The notes under the pieces: model-generated
What the model was told of the DNA's origin: nothing
Seen by the model: the letters and a program-made list of their open reading frames with translations, nothing else
Databases searched by the model: none
Translations under genes and position numbers: made by a program
Shown here: piece after piece, positions 1 to 7,502 of the stretch
Layout: the number at the start of each line of letters is the position of its first letter
How positions within the stretch are numbered: position 1 is the stretch's first letter
Assembly: GCA_001724315.1 (NCBI GenBank)
Contig: MEEC01000202.1
Location: forward strand, 1-8,409
DNA: 8,409 bases
Direction of reading: 5' to 3'
From: Lautropia sp. SCN 70-15
Lineage (GTDB): Bacteria > Pseudomonadota > Gammaproteobacteria > Burkholderiales > Burkholderiaceae_E

Positions 1-783
1 CGCGGGCGCGGTGGCGCGCGCGATGCCGGCCTGGGCCTGCCTCACCGCCTCGCCTCGCAGTTGCGCCCACAGCGCGGCGTCGTGGTCGAGCAGGCGCTCG
101 AAGCCGAAGTCGCGCGACAGGCCGGGCGCGATGTCGCAGGCGAGGCAGGCGGCCTCGATCGCGATGGTGCCCGAGCCGCAGAACGGGTCGGCGAGCGGTT
201 GATCCGGAGCCCATCCGGCCAGCACGAGCAGGCCGGCGGCAAGGTTCTCCTTGAGCGGCGCGTCGCCGCCGTCGTCGCGCCCCGAGCGCCAGCCGCGCTT
301 GAACAGCGGCTCGCCCGACAGGTCGAGGTAGAGGGTGGCCTCCTGCGGCTCCAGGAAGAGCCAGACCCGAGCGTCGGGCGCCCGGGTGTCGATCGACGGC
401 CGCTCGCCGGTGCGCTCGCGCAGCCGGTCGACGATCGCGTCCTTGATGCGCAGGGTCGCGAAATTGAGGCTGCGCAGCGGCAAGCGGGTCGCGCTGGTGT
501 CGACCCGCAGCGTGTGCCGGCCGTCGAAATGGCGCTCCCATTCGATGCCGGCGGCGAGCTTGTACAGGTCCTCGGGGCCGCGGTAGCGTCGCCGGCCGAC
601 CTCGCGCAGCACCCGGCTCGCGAGGCGCGAGCGCAGGTTGGCGAGATAGGCGATGCGACGATCGCCGCTGAAGGCCACGCCGCCGGCCACCGGCCGGCTG
701 CCGGTCGCGCCGAGCCCGGTCAGCTCGGCGGCGAGCGCCGGCTCGAGGCCTCGCGGGCAAGGGGCGAAAAGGTTCCAGGTCAC
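1..783 (-). CDS. THUMP-domain class I SAM-dependent RNA methyltransferase (RlmL-type), 3' end cut by window
   Basis: Likely methylates 23S rRNA in the cytoplasm using S-adenosylmethionine, like the RlmL half of E. coli RlmKL. I read 261 residues before the window edge. They begin with the family-typical opening LFAPCPRGLEPALAAEL (residues 5-21), continue through a THUMP-like region at roughly 45-155, then LSGEPLFKRGWR (155-166). The SAM-binding motif I, DPFCGSGTIAIEAA, is at 199-212. The NPPY catalytic motif expected further on lies outside the window. Intact relatives are about 380-420 residues, so about two-thirds is present. I chose the GTG at 783-781 because it sits directly before the conserved opening. 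An in-frame TTG at 798-796, overlapping the upstream stop, is the alternative. No clear ribosome binding site precedes either, and only 11 nt separates it from the isomerase gene, so translation is probably coupled. The exact rRNA target is inferred from the family. Confidence 0.88.
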   Translation of the reverse strand, partial: MTWNLFAPCPRGLEPALAAELTGLGATGSRPVAGGVAFSGDRRIAYLANLRSRLASRVLREVGRRRYRGPEDLYKLAAGIEWERHFDGRHTLRVDTSATRLPLRSLNFATLRIKDAIVDRLRERTGERPSIDTRAPDARVWLFLEPQEATLYLDLSGEPLFKRGWRSGRDDGGDAPLKENLAAGLLVLAGWAPDQPLADPFCGSGTIAIEAACLACDIAPGLSRDFGFERLLDHDAALWAQLRGEAVRQAQAGIARATAPA

Positions 784-794
784 GGGGCCGCGGG

Positions 795-1391
795 TCAAGC
801 GGCGGCCAGCGCGCGGTCGAGGAAGTCGAGCCGGTCCTGGCCCCAGAAGGGCTCGCCGCGATACTCGTACCAGGGCGCGCCGAAGACCTTGGCCTCGATC
901 GCGTCCTGCGTGTTGCGCTCGTAGATCGCGGCGGCGGCATCGCGGGCGGCGTCGAGTGCGCCGGCATGGAGCCCGCATTCGGCGGCGATCGCGCGCAGCG
1001 TGCCGGCGTCGGCGATGTCGCGCTCCTCGACCCAGACCGCGCGCAGCAGCGCGCCGGCGAGCTTCAGGCCGGCGTCGTTGCCGGCGGCTTCGCGGGCGGC
1101 GATGATGAGCCGGGAAGCGTCATCGCCGGGCACCGGGAAGAACTTCGGATGCAGGTTCAGCGGCACGCCGAGGAACTTCGACCAGCGCGCGAGCTCGACC
1201 AGCCGGTACGCCTGCCGCTGCGGCGCGCGCTTGGCGAGTGGCAGGCCGCCCGACACCGGAAACACGCGATTGAGGTCGGCGGGCCGCAGGTCGATCTCGG
1301 CGCCGTGGCGCTTCGCGATGGCGATCAGGCGGTCGTGGCCCAGCCAGGTCCAGGGGGACTGCGGCGCCATGTAGTAGCGGATCGTCTTCAT
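795..1391 (-). CDS. 2-hydroxychromene-2-carboxylate isomerase family protein (DsbA/kappa-GST fold)
   Basis: 198 residues, a normal length for this thioredoxin-fold family. The founding member, NahD, is a glutathione-dependent isomerase of naphthalene breakdown; kappa-class GSTs share the fold. Visible hallmarks are the N-terminal strand followed by APQSPWTWLGHDRL (residues 9-22), where Ser12 is placed like the glutathione-contacting serine of NahD, and FGAP at 170-173, which supplies the expected cis-proline. The signature FWGQDRLDFL is at 182-191. There is no CxxC, so it is not an oxidoreductase of DsbA type. ATG at 1391 is supported by a strong ribosome binding site six bases upstream, the best in the operon. 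No ring-cleavage or other aromatic-degradation genes are nearby, so the naphthalene substrate should not be assumed. A general glutathione-dependent detoxification or isomerisation role is equally possible. Confidence 0.87.
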   Translation of the reverse strand: MKTIRYYMAPQSPWTWLGHDRLIAIAKRHGAEIDLRPADLNRVFPVSGGLPLAKRAPQRQAYRLVELARWSKFLGVPLNLHPKFFPVPGDDASRLIIAAREAAGNDAGLKLAGALLRAVWVEERDIADAGTLRAIAAECGLHAGALDAARDAAAAIYERNTQDAIEAKVFGAPWYEYRGEPFWGQDRLDFLDRALAAA

Positions 1392-1397
1392 CTTCTT

Positions 1398-1403
1398 CTC
1401 CTC
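1398..1403 (-). promoter_or_regulatory. Ribosome binding site of the isomerase gene
   Basis: On the minus strand GAGGAG ends six bases before the ATG at 1391. It is a near-complete anti-16S match and fixes the start. It contrasts with the weak or absent sites of most other genes in the cluster, suggesting this gene is translated independently of its upstream neighbour. Confidence 0.8.
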
Positions 1404-1415
1404 GGGAATGGGACG

Positions 1416-1431
1416 CGCCCGGCCGCGGGCG
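1416..1431 (-). other. Possible intercistronic GC hairpin
   Basis: In the 45-nt gap between the membrane-protein and isomerase genes, CGCCCG and CGGGCG form a perfect six-base-pair stem around a four-base loop. No T-run follows on the minus strand, so it is not a classical terminator. It could act in mRNA processing or partial attenuation, or be a chance product of high GC content. Confidence 0.3.
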
Positions 1432-1436
1432 GCTGG

Positions 1437-1868
1437 TCAGAAAGGCTTGACGACGACCAGCACGACCACGGCCAGCAGCGCCAGCACCGGCACCTCGTTG
1501 AACCAGCGGTACCAGACGTGCGAGCGGGTGTCGGCGCCGGCGGCCAGGCGCTTGAGCAGGCGGCCGCAGGCGTGGTGGTAGCCGAGCAGCAGCACCACGA
1601 TCGCGAGCTTGGCGTGCATCCAGCCCGCGCCGGCGCCCACGCCGTAGCCCAGCCAGAGCCAGAGCCCGAGCGCGATGGCCAGCAGCATAAGCGGCTGCAT
1701 GAATCGCCAGAGCTTGCCGGCCATCAGCAGCAGCCGGTCGCGCTCGGCGCCGGGCCCGTCGACCATGGCCAGGTTCACGAAGATGCGCGGCAGGTAGAAC
1801 AGGCCGGCGAACCAGCTCGTCATGAAGACGATGTGGAAGGCCTTGATCCAGAGGTAGCCGGAGCCCAA
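1437..1868 (-). CDS. CopD/HemJ family (UPF0093) integral membrane protein
   Basis: About 143 residues with four probable transmembrane helices at roughly 6-26, 57-79, 84-104 and 125-141. The N-terminal pattern YLWIKAFHIVFMTSWFAGLF (5-24), continuing YLPRIFV, is the signature of the CopD/HemJ group. HemJ converts protoporphyrinogen IX to protoporphyrin IX in the inner membrane. His12 matches the conserved N-terminal histidine implicated in heme binding in that group, and MHAKL at 84-88 carries the conserved lysine. The assignment to HemJ rather than a generic CopD-like protein is inference. No ATG exists at the right place: I chose TTG at 1868-1866, five bases after the proA stop, because it lies just before the conserved opening. 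The ribosome binding site is weak (a GGGG about nine bases upstream), pointing to coupling with proA. The same frame is open far upstream, into the start of proA. Confidence 0.82.
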   Translation of the reverse strand: MGSGYLWIKAFHIVFMTSWFAGLFYLPRIFVNLAMVDGPGAERDRLLLMAGKLWRFMQPLMLLAIALGLWLWLGYGVGAGAGWMHAKLAIVVLLLGYHHACGRLLKRLAAGADTRSHVWYRWFNEVPVLALLAVVVLVVVKPF

Positions 1869-1873
1869 GGCGA

Positions 1874-3149
1874 TCAGCCCCGCACCTGGCCGTCGCCGAA
1901 CACGACGTACTTCAGCGAGGTCAGGCCTTCGAGGCCCACCGGGCCGCGCGCGTGCAGCTTGTCGGTGGAGATGCCGATCTCGGCCCCCAGCCCGTACTCG
2001 AAGCCGTCGGCGAAGCGGGTCGACGCGTTGATCATGACCGAGGCCGAGTCCACCTCGCGCAGGAAGCGCATGGCGCGGCCGTGGTGCTCGGTGACGATCG
2101 CGTCGGTGTGCTGCGAGCCGTAGGTGGCGATGTGGTCGATCGCGGCATCGATCCCCGCCACCACCCGGATGGCGAGGATGGGCGCCAGGTACTCGGTGCG
2201 CCAGTCCTCCTCGGTGGCCTCGCGGCAGTCGATGCCGGCGGCCGCCAGGATCTCGCGCGAGCGAGCGTCGCCGCGCAGCTCGACGCCCTTGTCCGCGTAG
2301 ATCCGGCCGAGCGGCGGCAGGATCCGCCCGGCGATGCCCTCGGCGACCAGCAAGGTCTCCATGGTGTTGCAGGGCGAGTAGCGCTGGGTCTTGGCGTTGT
2401 CGGCGATGCGGATGGCCTTGTCGGGATCGGCGGCGTCGTCGATGTAGACGTGGCAGATGCCGTCGAGGTGCTTGATCGTGGGCACCTTGGCCTCGCGGGC
2501 GATGCGCTCGATCAGCGACTTGCCGCCGCGCGGCACGATCACGTCGACGTACTCGGGGCGGGTGATCAGCGCGCCGACCGCCGCGCGGTCGGTGGTGGCG
2601 ATCAGCTGCACCGCGTCTTCGGGCAGGCCGGCCTCGGCGAGGCCGCGGCGGATCAGTTCGGCCAGCGCGCGGTTGCTGTGGATGGCCTCGGAGCCGCCGC
2701 GCAGGATCGTGGCATTGCCCGACTTGATGCACAGGCCGGCCGCGTCGATGGTCACGTTCGGGCGCGACTCGTACACGATGCCGATCACGCCGAGCGGCAC
2801 CCGCATCTGGCCCACCTGGATGCCGGTGGGGCGATAGCGCAGGTTGCTCATCTCGCCCACCGGGTCGGGCAGGGCGGCGATCTGGGCCAGGCCGTCGGCC
2901 ATGCCGGCGATGACCGTGTCGGTCAACGCGAGCCGGTCCACGAAGGCTGCGTCGTGGCCGGCGGCGCGGGCGGCCTCGAGGTCCCTGGCGTTGGCGGCCT
3001 TCAGCTCGGGCGCGGCCAGCGGTCGCCTCGAGCGCGCGGTTCTTCGCGGCGGTGCCGGCGCGCGCCATGTCGCGCGAGGCGCGGCGGGCGCGACGGCCCA
3101 GGTCGGCCACGTAGGCGTCGATGTCGATGGGGCGGGAGTCAAGGTCCAC
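1874..3149 (-). pseudogene. proA: Glutamate-5-semialdehyde dehydrogenase (gamma-glutamyl phosphate reductase), frame-disrupted
   Basis: ProA reduces gamma-glutamyl phosphate with NADPH in the second step of proline synthesis. Codons 1-42 from GTG at 3149, including DIDAYVADLGRRARRASR and KNRALEA, are in one frame. Everything from PELKAANARDLEAA (about 3010 downwards) to the stop at 1874 is in another, needing a net +1 shift. The body is intact and strongly conserved: VPLGVIGIVYESRPNVTIDA, the SGNATILRGG loop, the catalytic cysteine of YSPCNTMETLL (codon 2371-2369), and LGAEIGISTDKLHARGP near the end. Between the KN and AANARD landmarks I count 40 nt, whereas E. coli ProA as I recall it has 18 codons (54 nt). 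This points to a loss of about 14 nt around 3005-3028. No other lesion is visible, so it is either a very recent deletion or a sequencing or assembly error. The start overlaps the holA end by 11 nt. If the error explanation holds, this is a normal gene of about 430 residues. Confidence 0.9.
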
Positions 3150-4173
3150 GGTGTTTCCTGGCCGGCGGACGGGCGCCGGCGATCGCGAGGGCCAGCGTCT
3201 CGAGCGCGCGCCACGCGTCGCCCGCCGCCAGACCCTTCATCATTTTATCGGTCAGCGCCGCCTGCTGCAGCGTGTCGCGCACCGTGTCGGCGTCGAGCCG
3301 GCGCAGGGCGCCCTGGAACAGCTGCTCGCGCGGGCCGAACACGCGGGCCGCGCGCAGCTCGCCGGCGATCGGCCGGCCGGCGGCCAGCGCCTCGTGCAGC
3401 CTGAGCAGCGTGCGCAGCGCGTCGGCCACGCTCCACAGGATCAGCGGCCCGGCCTCGCCCTCGGCGCGCAGGCCTTCCAGCGTGCGCAGCGTGCGGGCCG
3501 CGTCGCCGCCAAGCATCGGCTCGACCAGGTCGAAGGCTCCGTAGCGGGCCACGTTCAGCACCGCGGCGCGGGTCTCCTCGGCCGGCAAGGAGCCCTCCGG
3601 GAAGAGCAGCGCGAGCTTGCGGATCTCCTGGTGGGCGGCCAGCAGGTTGCCTTCGACCCGTTCGGCGATGAACTCCAGCGTGTCGGGGTCGGCGCGCTGG
3701 CGCTGGCGTGCGAGCCGCGCGCCGATCCACTGCGGCAGCTGCTGGCGCGCGACCGGATAGACCGGCACCACGATCGCGTGACGATCCACCGCGGCGAACC
3801 AGGCGCTGTCGGTGACCGCGCGGTCCAGCCGCGGGCTCTGCACCAGCAGCCTGACCTCGTCGGGCAGCCGGGCGGCGAGATCGGCGAGCAACTGGCCGAT
3901 CTCCTTGCCGGGTTTGGCGGCGAGCCGCAGCTCGAGCAGCTTGCCTTCGCCGAACAGGGACAGCGCGCCGGCCTCGGCGGCCAGGGCTTCGGGCCGGAAC
4001 CCGCGTCCGCCCTCGAAGACGATGCGCTCGGTGGCGCCGGCGGCCCGGGCGGCGGCCCGCACCGCGTCGGCGGCCTCGAGCGCGAGCAAGGGTTCGTCGC
4101 CGTGGATCCAGGCGATCGCGGGCAGTCCGCGCTCCAGCGCGGCGGCCAGTGCCTCGGGGCGCACCTGGCTCAC
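3139..4173 (-). CDS. holA: DNA polymerase III subunit delta (clamp loader)
   Basis: 344 residues, the usual length for HolA (E. coli 343). The delta subunit is the part of the clamp-loader complex that opens the beta sliding clamp. Visible hallmarks are the N-terminal WIHGDEPLLALEAAD (residues 22-36), SLFGEGKLLELRL (72-84), and VEGNLLAAHQEIRKLALL (173-190), the helix in the lid region typical of the family. Leu73 and Phe74 in SLFG sit at the same numbers as the beta-binding Leu73/Phe74 of E. coli delta. The start is GTG at 4173-4171, which overlaps the lptE stop in a 4-nt GTGA arrangement. No separate ribosome binding site is seen, so translation is probably coupled to lptE. The 3' end overlaps proA by 11 nt. 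The lptE-holA order is widespread in proteobacteria and supports the call. Confidence 0.96.
   Translation of the reverse strand: MSQVRPEALAAALERGLPAIAWIHGDEPLLALEAADAVRAAARAAGATERIVFEGGRGFRPEALAAEAGALSLFGEGKLLELRLAAKPGKEIGQLLADLAARLPDEVRLLVQSPRLDRAVTDSAWFAAVDRHAIVVPVYPVARQQLPQWIGARLARQRQRADPDTLEFIAERVEGNLLAAHQEIRKLALLFPEGSLPAEETRAAVLNVARYGAFDLVEPMLGGDAARTLRTLEGLRAEGEAGPLILWSVADALRTLLRLHEALAAGRPIAGELRAARVFGPREQLFQGALRRLDADTVRDTLQQAALTDKMMKGLAAGDAWRALETLALAIAGARPPARKHRGP
3154..3159 (-). promoter_or_regulatory. Ribosome binding site of proA
   Basis: AGGAAA on the minus strand lies four to five bases before the GTG at 3149, inside the last codons of holA. It supports this GTG as the authentic proA start rather than the longer alternative frame that opens at 3214, whose first residues do not resemble ProA. 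Confidence 0.6.
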
Positions 4174-4664
4174 GGCCGCGGAATCGCGGCGAGCCGGCGC
4201 AGCAGCTGCTGGACGAGGTCCGACTGCATGTCGCGGAAGAGCAGCTCCTCTTCCTGCTGCTTGGCCACGACCTCGATGTCGGTCGAGACGATGTCGCGCG
4301 AGAGCACCAGCTCGGTGGGCGGCAGCAGCTCGCGCGACTGCGCGTCCACCACCCGGAAGCCGAAGCGCAGGCGCAGCTGGTACTCGCGCGGCCGGCCGGT
4401 GGTCGAGAAGGCGACGACCTCGCGTTCCCGCTGCTCGCGAAGCACTTCGAGCCGCGCCTCGGCCTTCTTCGGGTCGTCGACCAGCTCGGTGTCTTCGGCC
4501 ACCCGCACCAGCCGCCGGAACTCGGCGCCGATCGCCGAGGTGGGCGCGAAGCCGGTGTACAGCGTGCGGAAGGGCAGGGCCGCGGAACGGCGCAGCCGAA
4601 ACCCGCAGCCGGCGAGCAGCGAGGCGGCGCCCAGAAGGCCGGCCGCGAGCAGTCGCCGGCGCAT
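4170..4664 (-). CDS. lptE: LPS-assembly lipoprotein LptE
   Basis: 164 residues. LptE (formerly RlpB) is an outer-membrane lipoprotein that plugs the LptD barrel and helps deliver lipopolysaccharide to the cell surface. The N-terminus is a lipoprotein signal: basic MRRR, a hydrophobic stretch, then the lipobox LAGC with Cys20 as the lipidated residue. The mature protein opens with CGFRLRRSAALPFRTLYTG, matching the family pattern C-G-F-x-L-R followed by L-P-F. The C-terminal part, LVLSRDIVSTD then a Glu/Gln-rich stretch and MQSDLVQQLLRRLAAI, is also typical. The ATG is only two bases after the leuS stop, and the stop overlaps holA by four bases. No strong ribosome binding site is visible, so it likely relies on ribosomes finishing leuS. 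Sequence is poorly conserved in this family, so the call leans on the lipobox, length, the CGFxLR start and position between leuS and holA. Confidence 0.93.
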   Translation of the reverse strand: MRRRLLAAGLLGAASLLAGCGFRLRRSAALPFRTLYTGFAPTSAIGAEFRRLVRVAEDTELVDDPKKAEARLEVLREQREREVVAFSTTGRPREYQLRLRFGFRVVDAQSRELLPPTELVLSRDIVSTDIEVVAKQQEEELLFRDMQSDLVQQLLRRLAAIPRP

Positions 4665-4666
4665 GC

Positions 4667-7345
4667 TCAGACGACCAGGTTGACCAGCCGGCCGGGCACG
4701 ACGATGGCCTTCTTCGGCGAGCGGCCTTCGGCGTGGCGGGTCCAGGCCTCGGTGGCCATCGCGGCGGCCTCGATCGCCGCGCGGTCGGCCTGCGCCGGGA
4801 CCCTGACCGAGCCGCGCACCTTGCCGTTGATCTGCAGCACCAGCTCGATCTCGTCCTGCACCAGCGCGGCCTCGTCCACCTGCGGCCAGGGCGCGTCGAG
4901 CAGCGGGCCGTGCGCGTCGGCCAGGCCGAGCTGCTGCCACAGCGCCTGGGTGACGTGCGGCACGACGGGGTAGAGCACCCGGATCAGGATGGACAGCGAT
5001 TCGCGCAGCACCGCCGCGCCGGCCGGCGTGGCGGCGATGTCGGCGCCGTCGATCGCATTCAGCATCTTCATCGTGGCCGAGACCACGGTGTTGTACTGCT
5101 TGCGCTGGTAGTCGTAGTCGGCCTGCCTGAGGATGGTGTGGATCTCGCGGCGCAAGGCCTTCTGCGCGTCGTCGAGCGCGGCCGCATCGACCGGGCCGGC
5201 GCCGCGCACCGCCTCGTGGCGCGCGTGCGCGCAGCCCCACAGCCGGCGCAGGAAGCGCTGGGCGCCGTCGACGCCGGCGCCCGACCACTCGAGCGTCTGC
5301 TCGGGCGGCGAGGCGAACATCACGAAGAGCCGCGCGGTGTCGGCGCCGTACTGGTCGATCAGCGACTGCGGGTCGACGCCGTTGTTCTTGCTCTTGGACA
5401 TCGTGCCGATGCCGCCGTACTCGACCGGCTGGCCGTCGGTCTTCGAGAGGCACGAGACCGGCTTGCCGGTGTCGTCGTGGACCCACTCGATGTCGTCGGG
5501 CCAGAAGTACTCGATGCCGCCCTTCTCGCCCTTGCGGAAGAAGATGTGGTTGAGGACCATGCCCTGGCAGAGCAGGTTGGTGAAGGGCTCGTCGAACTTC
5601 ACCAGGCCGCGCTGCGCGTCGCCGGGGAAGTCGCCCTGGATGTCGCGCATCACCTTGGTCCAGAAGCGCGCGTAGAGCAGGTGGAGCACCGCGTGCTCGA
5701 TGCCGCCGATGTACTGGTCCATCGGCATCCAGTAGTCGTTGCGCGCGTCGACCATCGCATCGGCGTTGTCGGGCGAGCAATAGCGCATGTAGTACCAGGA
5801 CGAGTCGACGAAGGTGTCCATCGTGTCGGTCTCGCGCCGCGCGGGCTTGCCGCACTTCGGGCACTGGCACTTCAGGAAGGCTTCGTTCTTCGCGAGCGGA
5901 TTGCCGCTGCCGTCCGGGATCAGGTCCTCGGGCAGCACCACCGGCAGGTCCTGGTAGGGCACTGGCACCGCGCCGCAGTCGTCGCAGTGGATGATCGGGA
6001 TCGGCGTGCCCCAGTAGCGCTGCCGCGAGACGCCCCAGTCGCGCAGCCGGTACTGCACGCGCTTCTCGCCCAGACCCTTCGCGGCCAGATCGGCGGCGAT
6101 CGCATCGACCGCGGCCTCGTAGGCCAGGCCGTCGTACCTGCCCGAGTTCACGCAGGCCACGCCGTCCTTCAGCGCGTACCACTCCTGCCAGGCGTCGGTG
6201 GAGAAGTCCTCGCCGGCCGGCTTGCCGGCGCGCGCCACGACCTGGCGGATCGGCAGGCCGAACTTCTTCGCGAAGGCGAAGTCGCGCTCGTCGTGCGCCG
6301 GCACGCCCATGACCGCACCGTCGCCGTAGCTCATCAGCACGTAGTTCCCGATCCACACCTCGACCGGCTCGCCGGTCAGCGGATGGGTGACGGTGAGGCC
6401 GGTCGGCCGCCCGTCCTTCTCGCGGGTGGCGATCTCGGCCTCGGTCACGCCGCCCTTGCGGCACTCCTCGACGAAGGCGGCGAGCTCGGGGTCGGCGGCG
6501 GCCGCGACCTCGGCGATCGGGTGCTCGGGCGCCACCGCCACGAAGGTCACGCCCATGATCGTGTCGGCCCGCGTGGTGAACACGTACATGCGGCCGTCGT
6601 CGACCAGCCGGCCCTGCGCGTCACGGATGTCGTGGGTGAAGGCGAAGCGCACGCCGGTGGAGCGGCCGATCCAGTTCTCCTGCATCAGCTTGACCCGTTC
6701 GGGCCAGCCCAGGCCCTCGAGCCCCGAGATCAGCTCGTCGGCATAGCGGGTGATGCCGAGGTAGTACATCGGGATCTCGCGCTTTTCCACCAGCGCGCCG
6801 GAGCGCCAGCCGCGCCCGTCGATCACCTGCTCGTTGGCCAGCACCGTCTGGTCGACCGGGTCCCAGTTCACGGTGCCGGTCTTCAGGTAGGCGATGCCGT
6901 GCTCGAGCATCTTCAGGAACAGCCACTGGTTCCACTTGTAGTAGTCGGGCGAGCAGGTGGCGACCTCGCGCGACCAGTCGATCGCCAGCCCCATCGCCTG
7001 CATCTGCTTCTTCATGTAGGCGATGTTGTCCCAGGTCCACTTCGCCGGCGCCACGCGGTTCTTCATCGCGGCGTTCTCGGCGGGCAGGCCGAATGCGTCC
7101 CAGCCCATGGGCATCAGCACGTTGTACCCGTTCATCCGCAGATGCCGGTACATCACGTCGTTGATCGTGTAGTTGCGCACGTGCCCCATGTGCAGCTTGC
7201 CCGAGGGGTAGGGCAGCATCGAGCAGGCGTAGAACTTGCCTTTCGGGAAGCGCGGATCGTTCTCGATCGCGCGGTAGGCGTCGGTGGCCTGCCATTCGGA
7301 CTGCGCGGCGGCTTCGACCGCGCGGGCGTCGTATTTCTCTTGCAT
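4667..7345 (-). CDS. leuS: Leucyl-tRNA synthetase
   Basis: 892 residues, a bacterial LeuRS of slightly more than the E. coli length (860). It charges tRNA-Leu with leucine in the cytoplasm and edits mischarged tRNA. The class I HIGH motif appears as HMGH at 52-55 within PYPSGKLHMGHVRNYTIND. The CP1 editing domain spans about 225-420, with the threonine-rich site TTRADTIMG (257-265) and the conserved aspartate in VPAHDERD (352). Zinc-type cysteine pairs occur at 454/457 and 495/498. The KMSKS loop reads TMSKS at 648-652, with threonine in the first position and the second lysine, the catalytic one, retained. A tRNA-binding helical domain (roughly 690-830) and a C-terminal domain follow. The start at ATG 7345 gives the usual MQEKYDARAVE opening. 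It is the first gene of the minus-strand cluster, and its promoter should lie in 7346-7502. No leader-peptide or T-box-like structure was seen. Confidence 0.98.
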   Translation of the reverse strand: MQEKYDARAVEAAAQSEWQATDAYRAIENDPRFPKGKFYACSMLPYPSGKLHMGHVRNYTINDVMYRHLRMNGYNVLMPMGWDAFGLPAENAAMKNRVAPAKWTWDNIAYMKKQMQAMGLAIDWSREVATCSPDYYKWNQWLFLKMLEHGIAYLKTGTVNWDPVDQTVLANEQVIDGRGWRSGALVEKREIPMYYLGITRYADELISGLEGLGWPERVKLMQENWIGRSTGVRFAFTHDIRDAQGRLVDDGRMYVFTTRADTIMGVTFVAVAPEHPIAEVAAAADPELAAFVEECRKGGVTEAEIATREKDGRPTGLTVTHPLTGEPVEVWIGNYVLMSYGDGAVMGVPAHDERDFAFAKKFGLPIRQVVARAGKPAGEDFSTDAWQEWYALKDGVACVNSGRYDGLAYEAAVDAIAADLAAKGLGEKRVQYRLRDWGVSRQRYWGTPIPIIHCDDCGAVPVPYQDLPVVLPEDLIPDGSGNPLAKNEAFLKCQCPKCGKPARRETDTMDTFVDSSWYYMRYCSPDNADAMVDARNDYWMPMDQYIGGIEHAVLHLLYARFWTKVMRDIQGDFPGDAQRGLVKFDEPFTNLLCQGMVLNHIFFRKGEKGGIEYFWPDDIEWVHDDTGKPVSCLSKTDGQPVEYGGIGTMSKSKNNGVDPQSLIDQYGADTARLFVMFASPPEQTLEWSGAGVDGAQRFLRRLWGCAHARHEAVRGAGPVDAAALDDAQKALRREIHTILRQADYDYQRKQYNTVVSATMKMLNAIDGADIAATPAGAAVLRESLSILIRVLYPVVPHVTQALWQQLGLADAHGPLLDAPWPQVDEAALVQDEIELVLQINGKVRGSVRVPAQADRAAIEAAAMATEAWTRHAEGRSPKKAIVVPGRLVNLVV

Positions 7346-7502
7346 GGCGCTGAAGGGGCTCTGGACGGGGGCTCGGGAGGGGCCGGAAGGTCAAACGATC
7401 AAGTTTACACGGAGGCCGGTGGCATTCGGGCCGCTCGCGGATTGCAGGTACACTTGTCGGGATCCTGTAAAAACGAAACGAACGGCGCGAATAGTTTCCG
7501 AA
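7346..7502. promoter_or_regulatory. Divergent promoter region between leuS and the IclR gene
   Basis: This 157-nt spacer contains the only clearly AT-richer pocket in the window (about 7391-7503) and must carry start signals for both directions. For the plus strand, TTGCAG (7442-7447) and TGTAAA (7466-7471), 18 bases apart, form a plausible weak sigma-70 promoter with a predicted leader of about 25 nt. For the minus strand, TAAACT (7407-7402) resembles a -10 box, but I see no convincing -35 partner. AAAC-GATCAA-GTTT (7393-7406) is a short interrupted inverted repeat that could bind a protein. All assignments are by eye. Confidence 0.45.

Noticed and set aside
966..2123. A 385-codon open frame on the plus strand opposite the isomerase and membrane-protein genes.
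   Set aside because: The minus-strand genes here have clear family signatures; the plus-strand product is rich in His, Gln, Gly and Arg, as expected of an antisense shadow.
3005..3040. Programmed +1 ribosomal frameshift in proA.
   Set aside because: No known proA frameshift mechanism applies, no slippery or prfB-like stop-codon motif is visible, and the about 14-nt shortage relative to the family fits a deletion or sequence error better.
1952..3544. A 530-codon open frame on the plus strand opposite proA and holA.
   Set aside because: It mirrors the conserved proA/holA coding strand, has repetitive Gly/Val/Asp/Arg composition and no family features.
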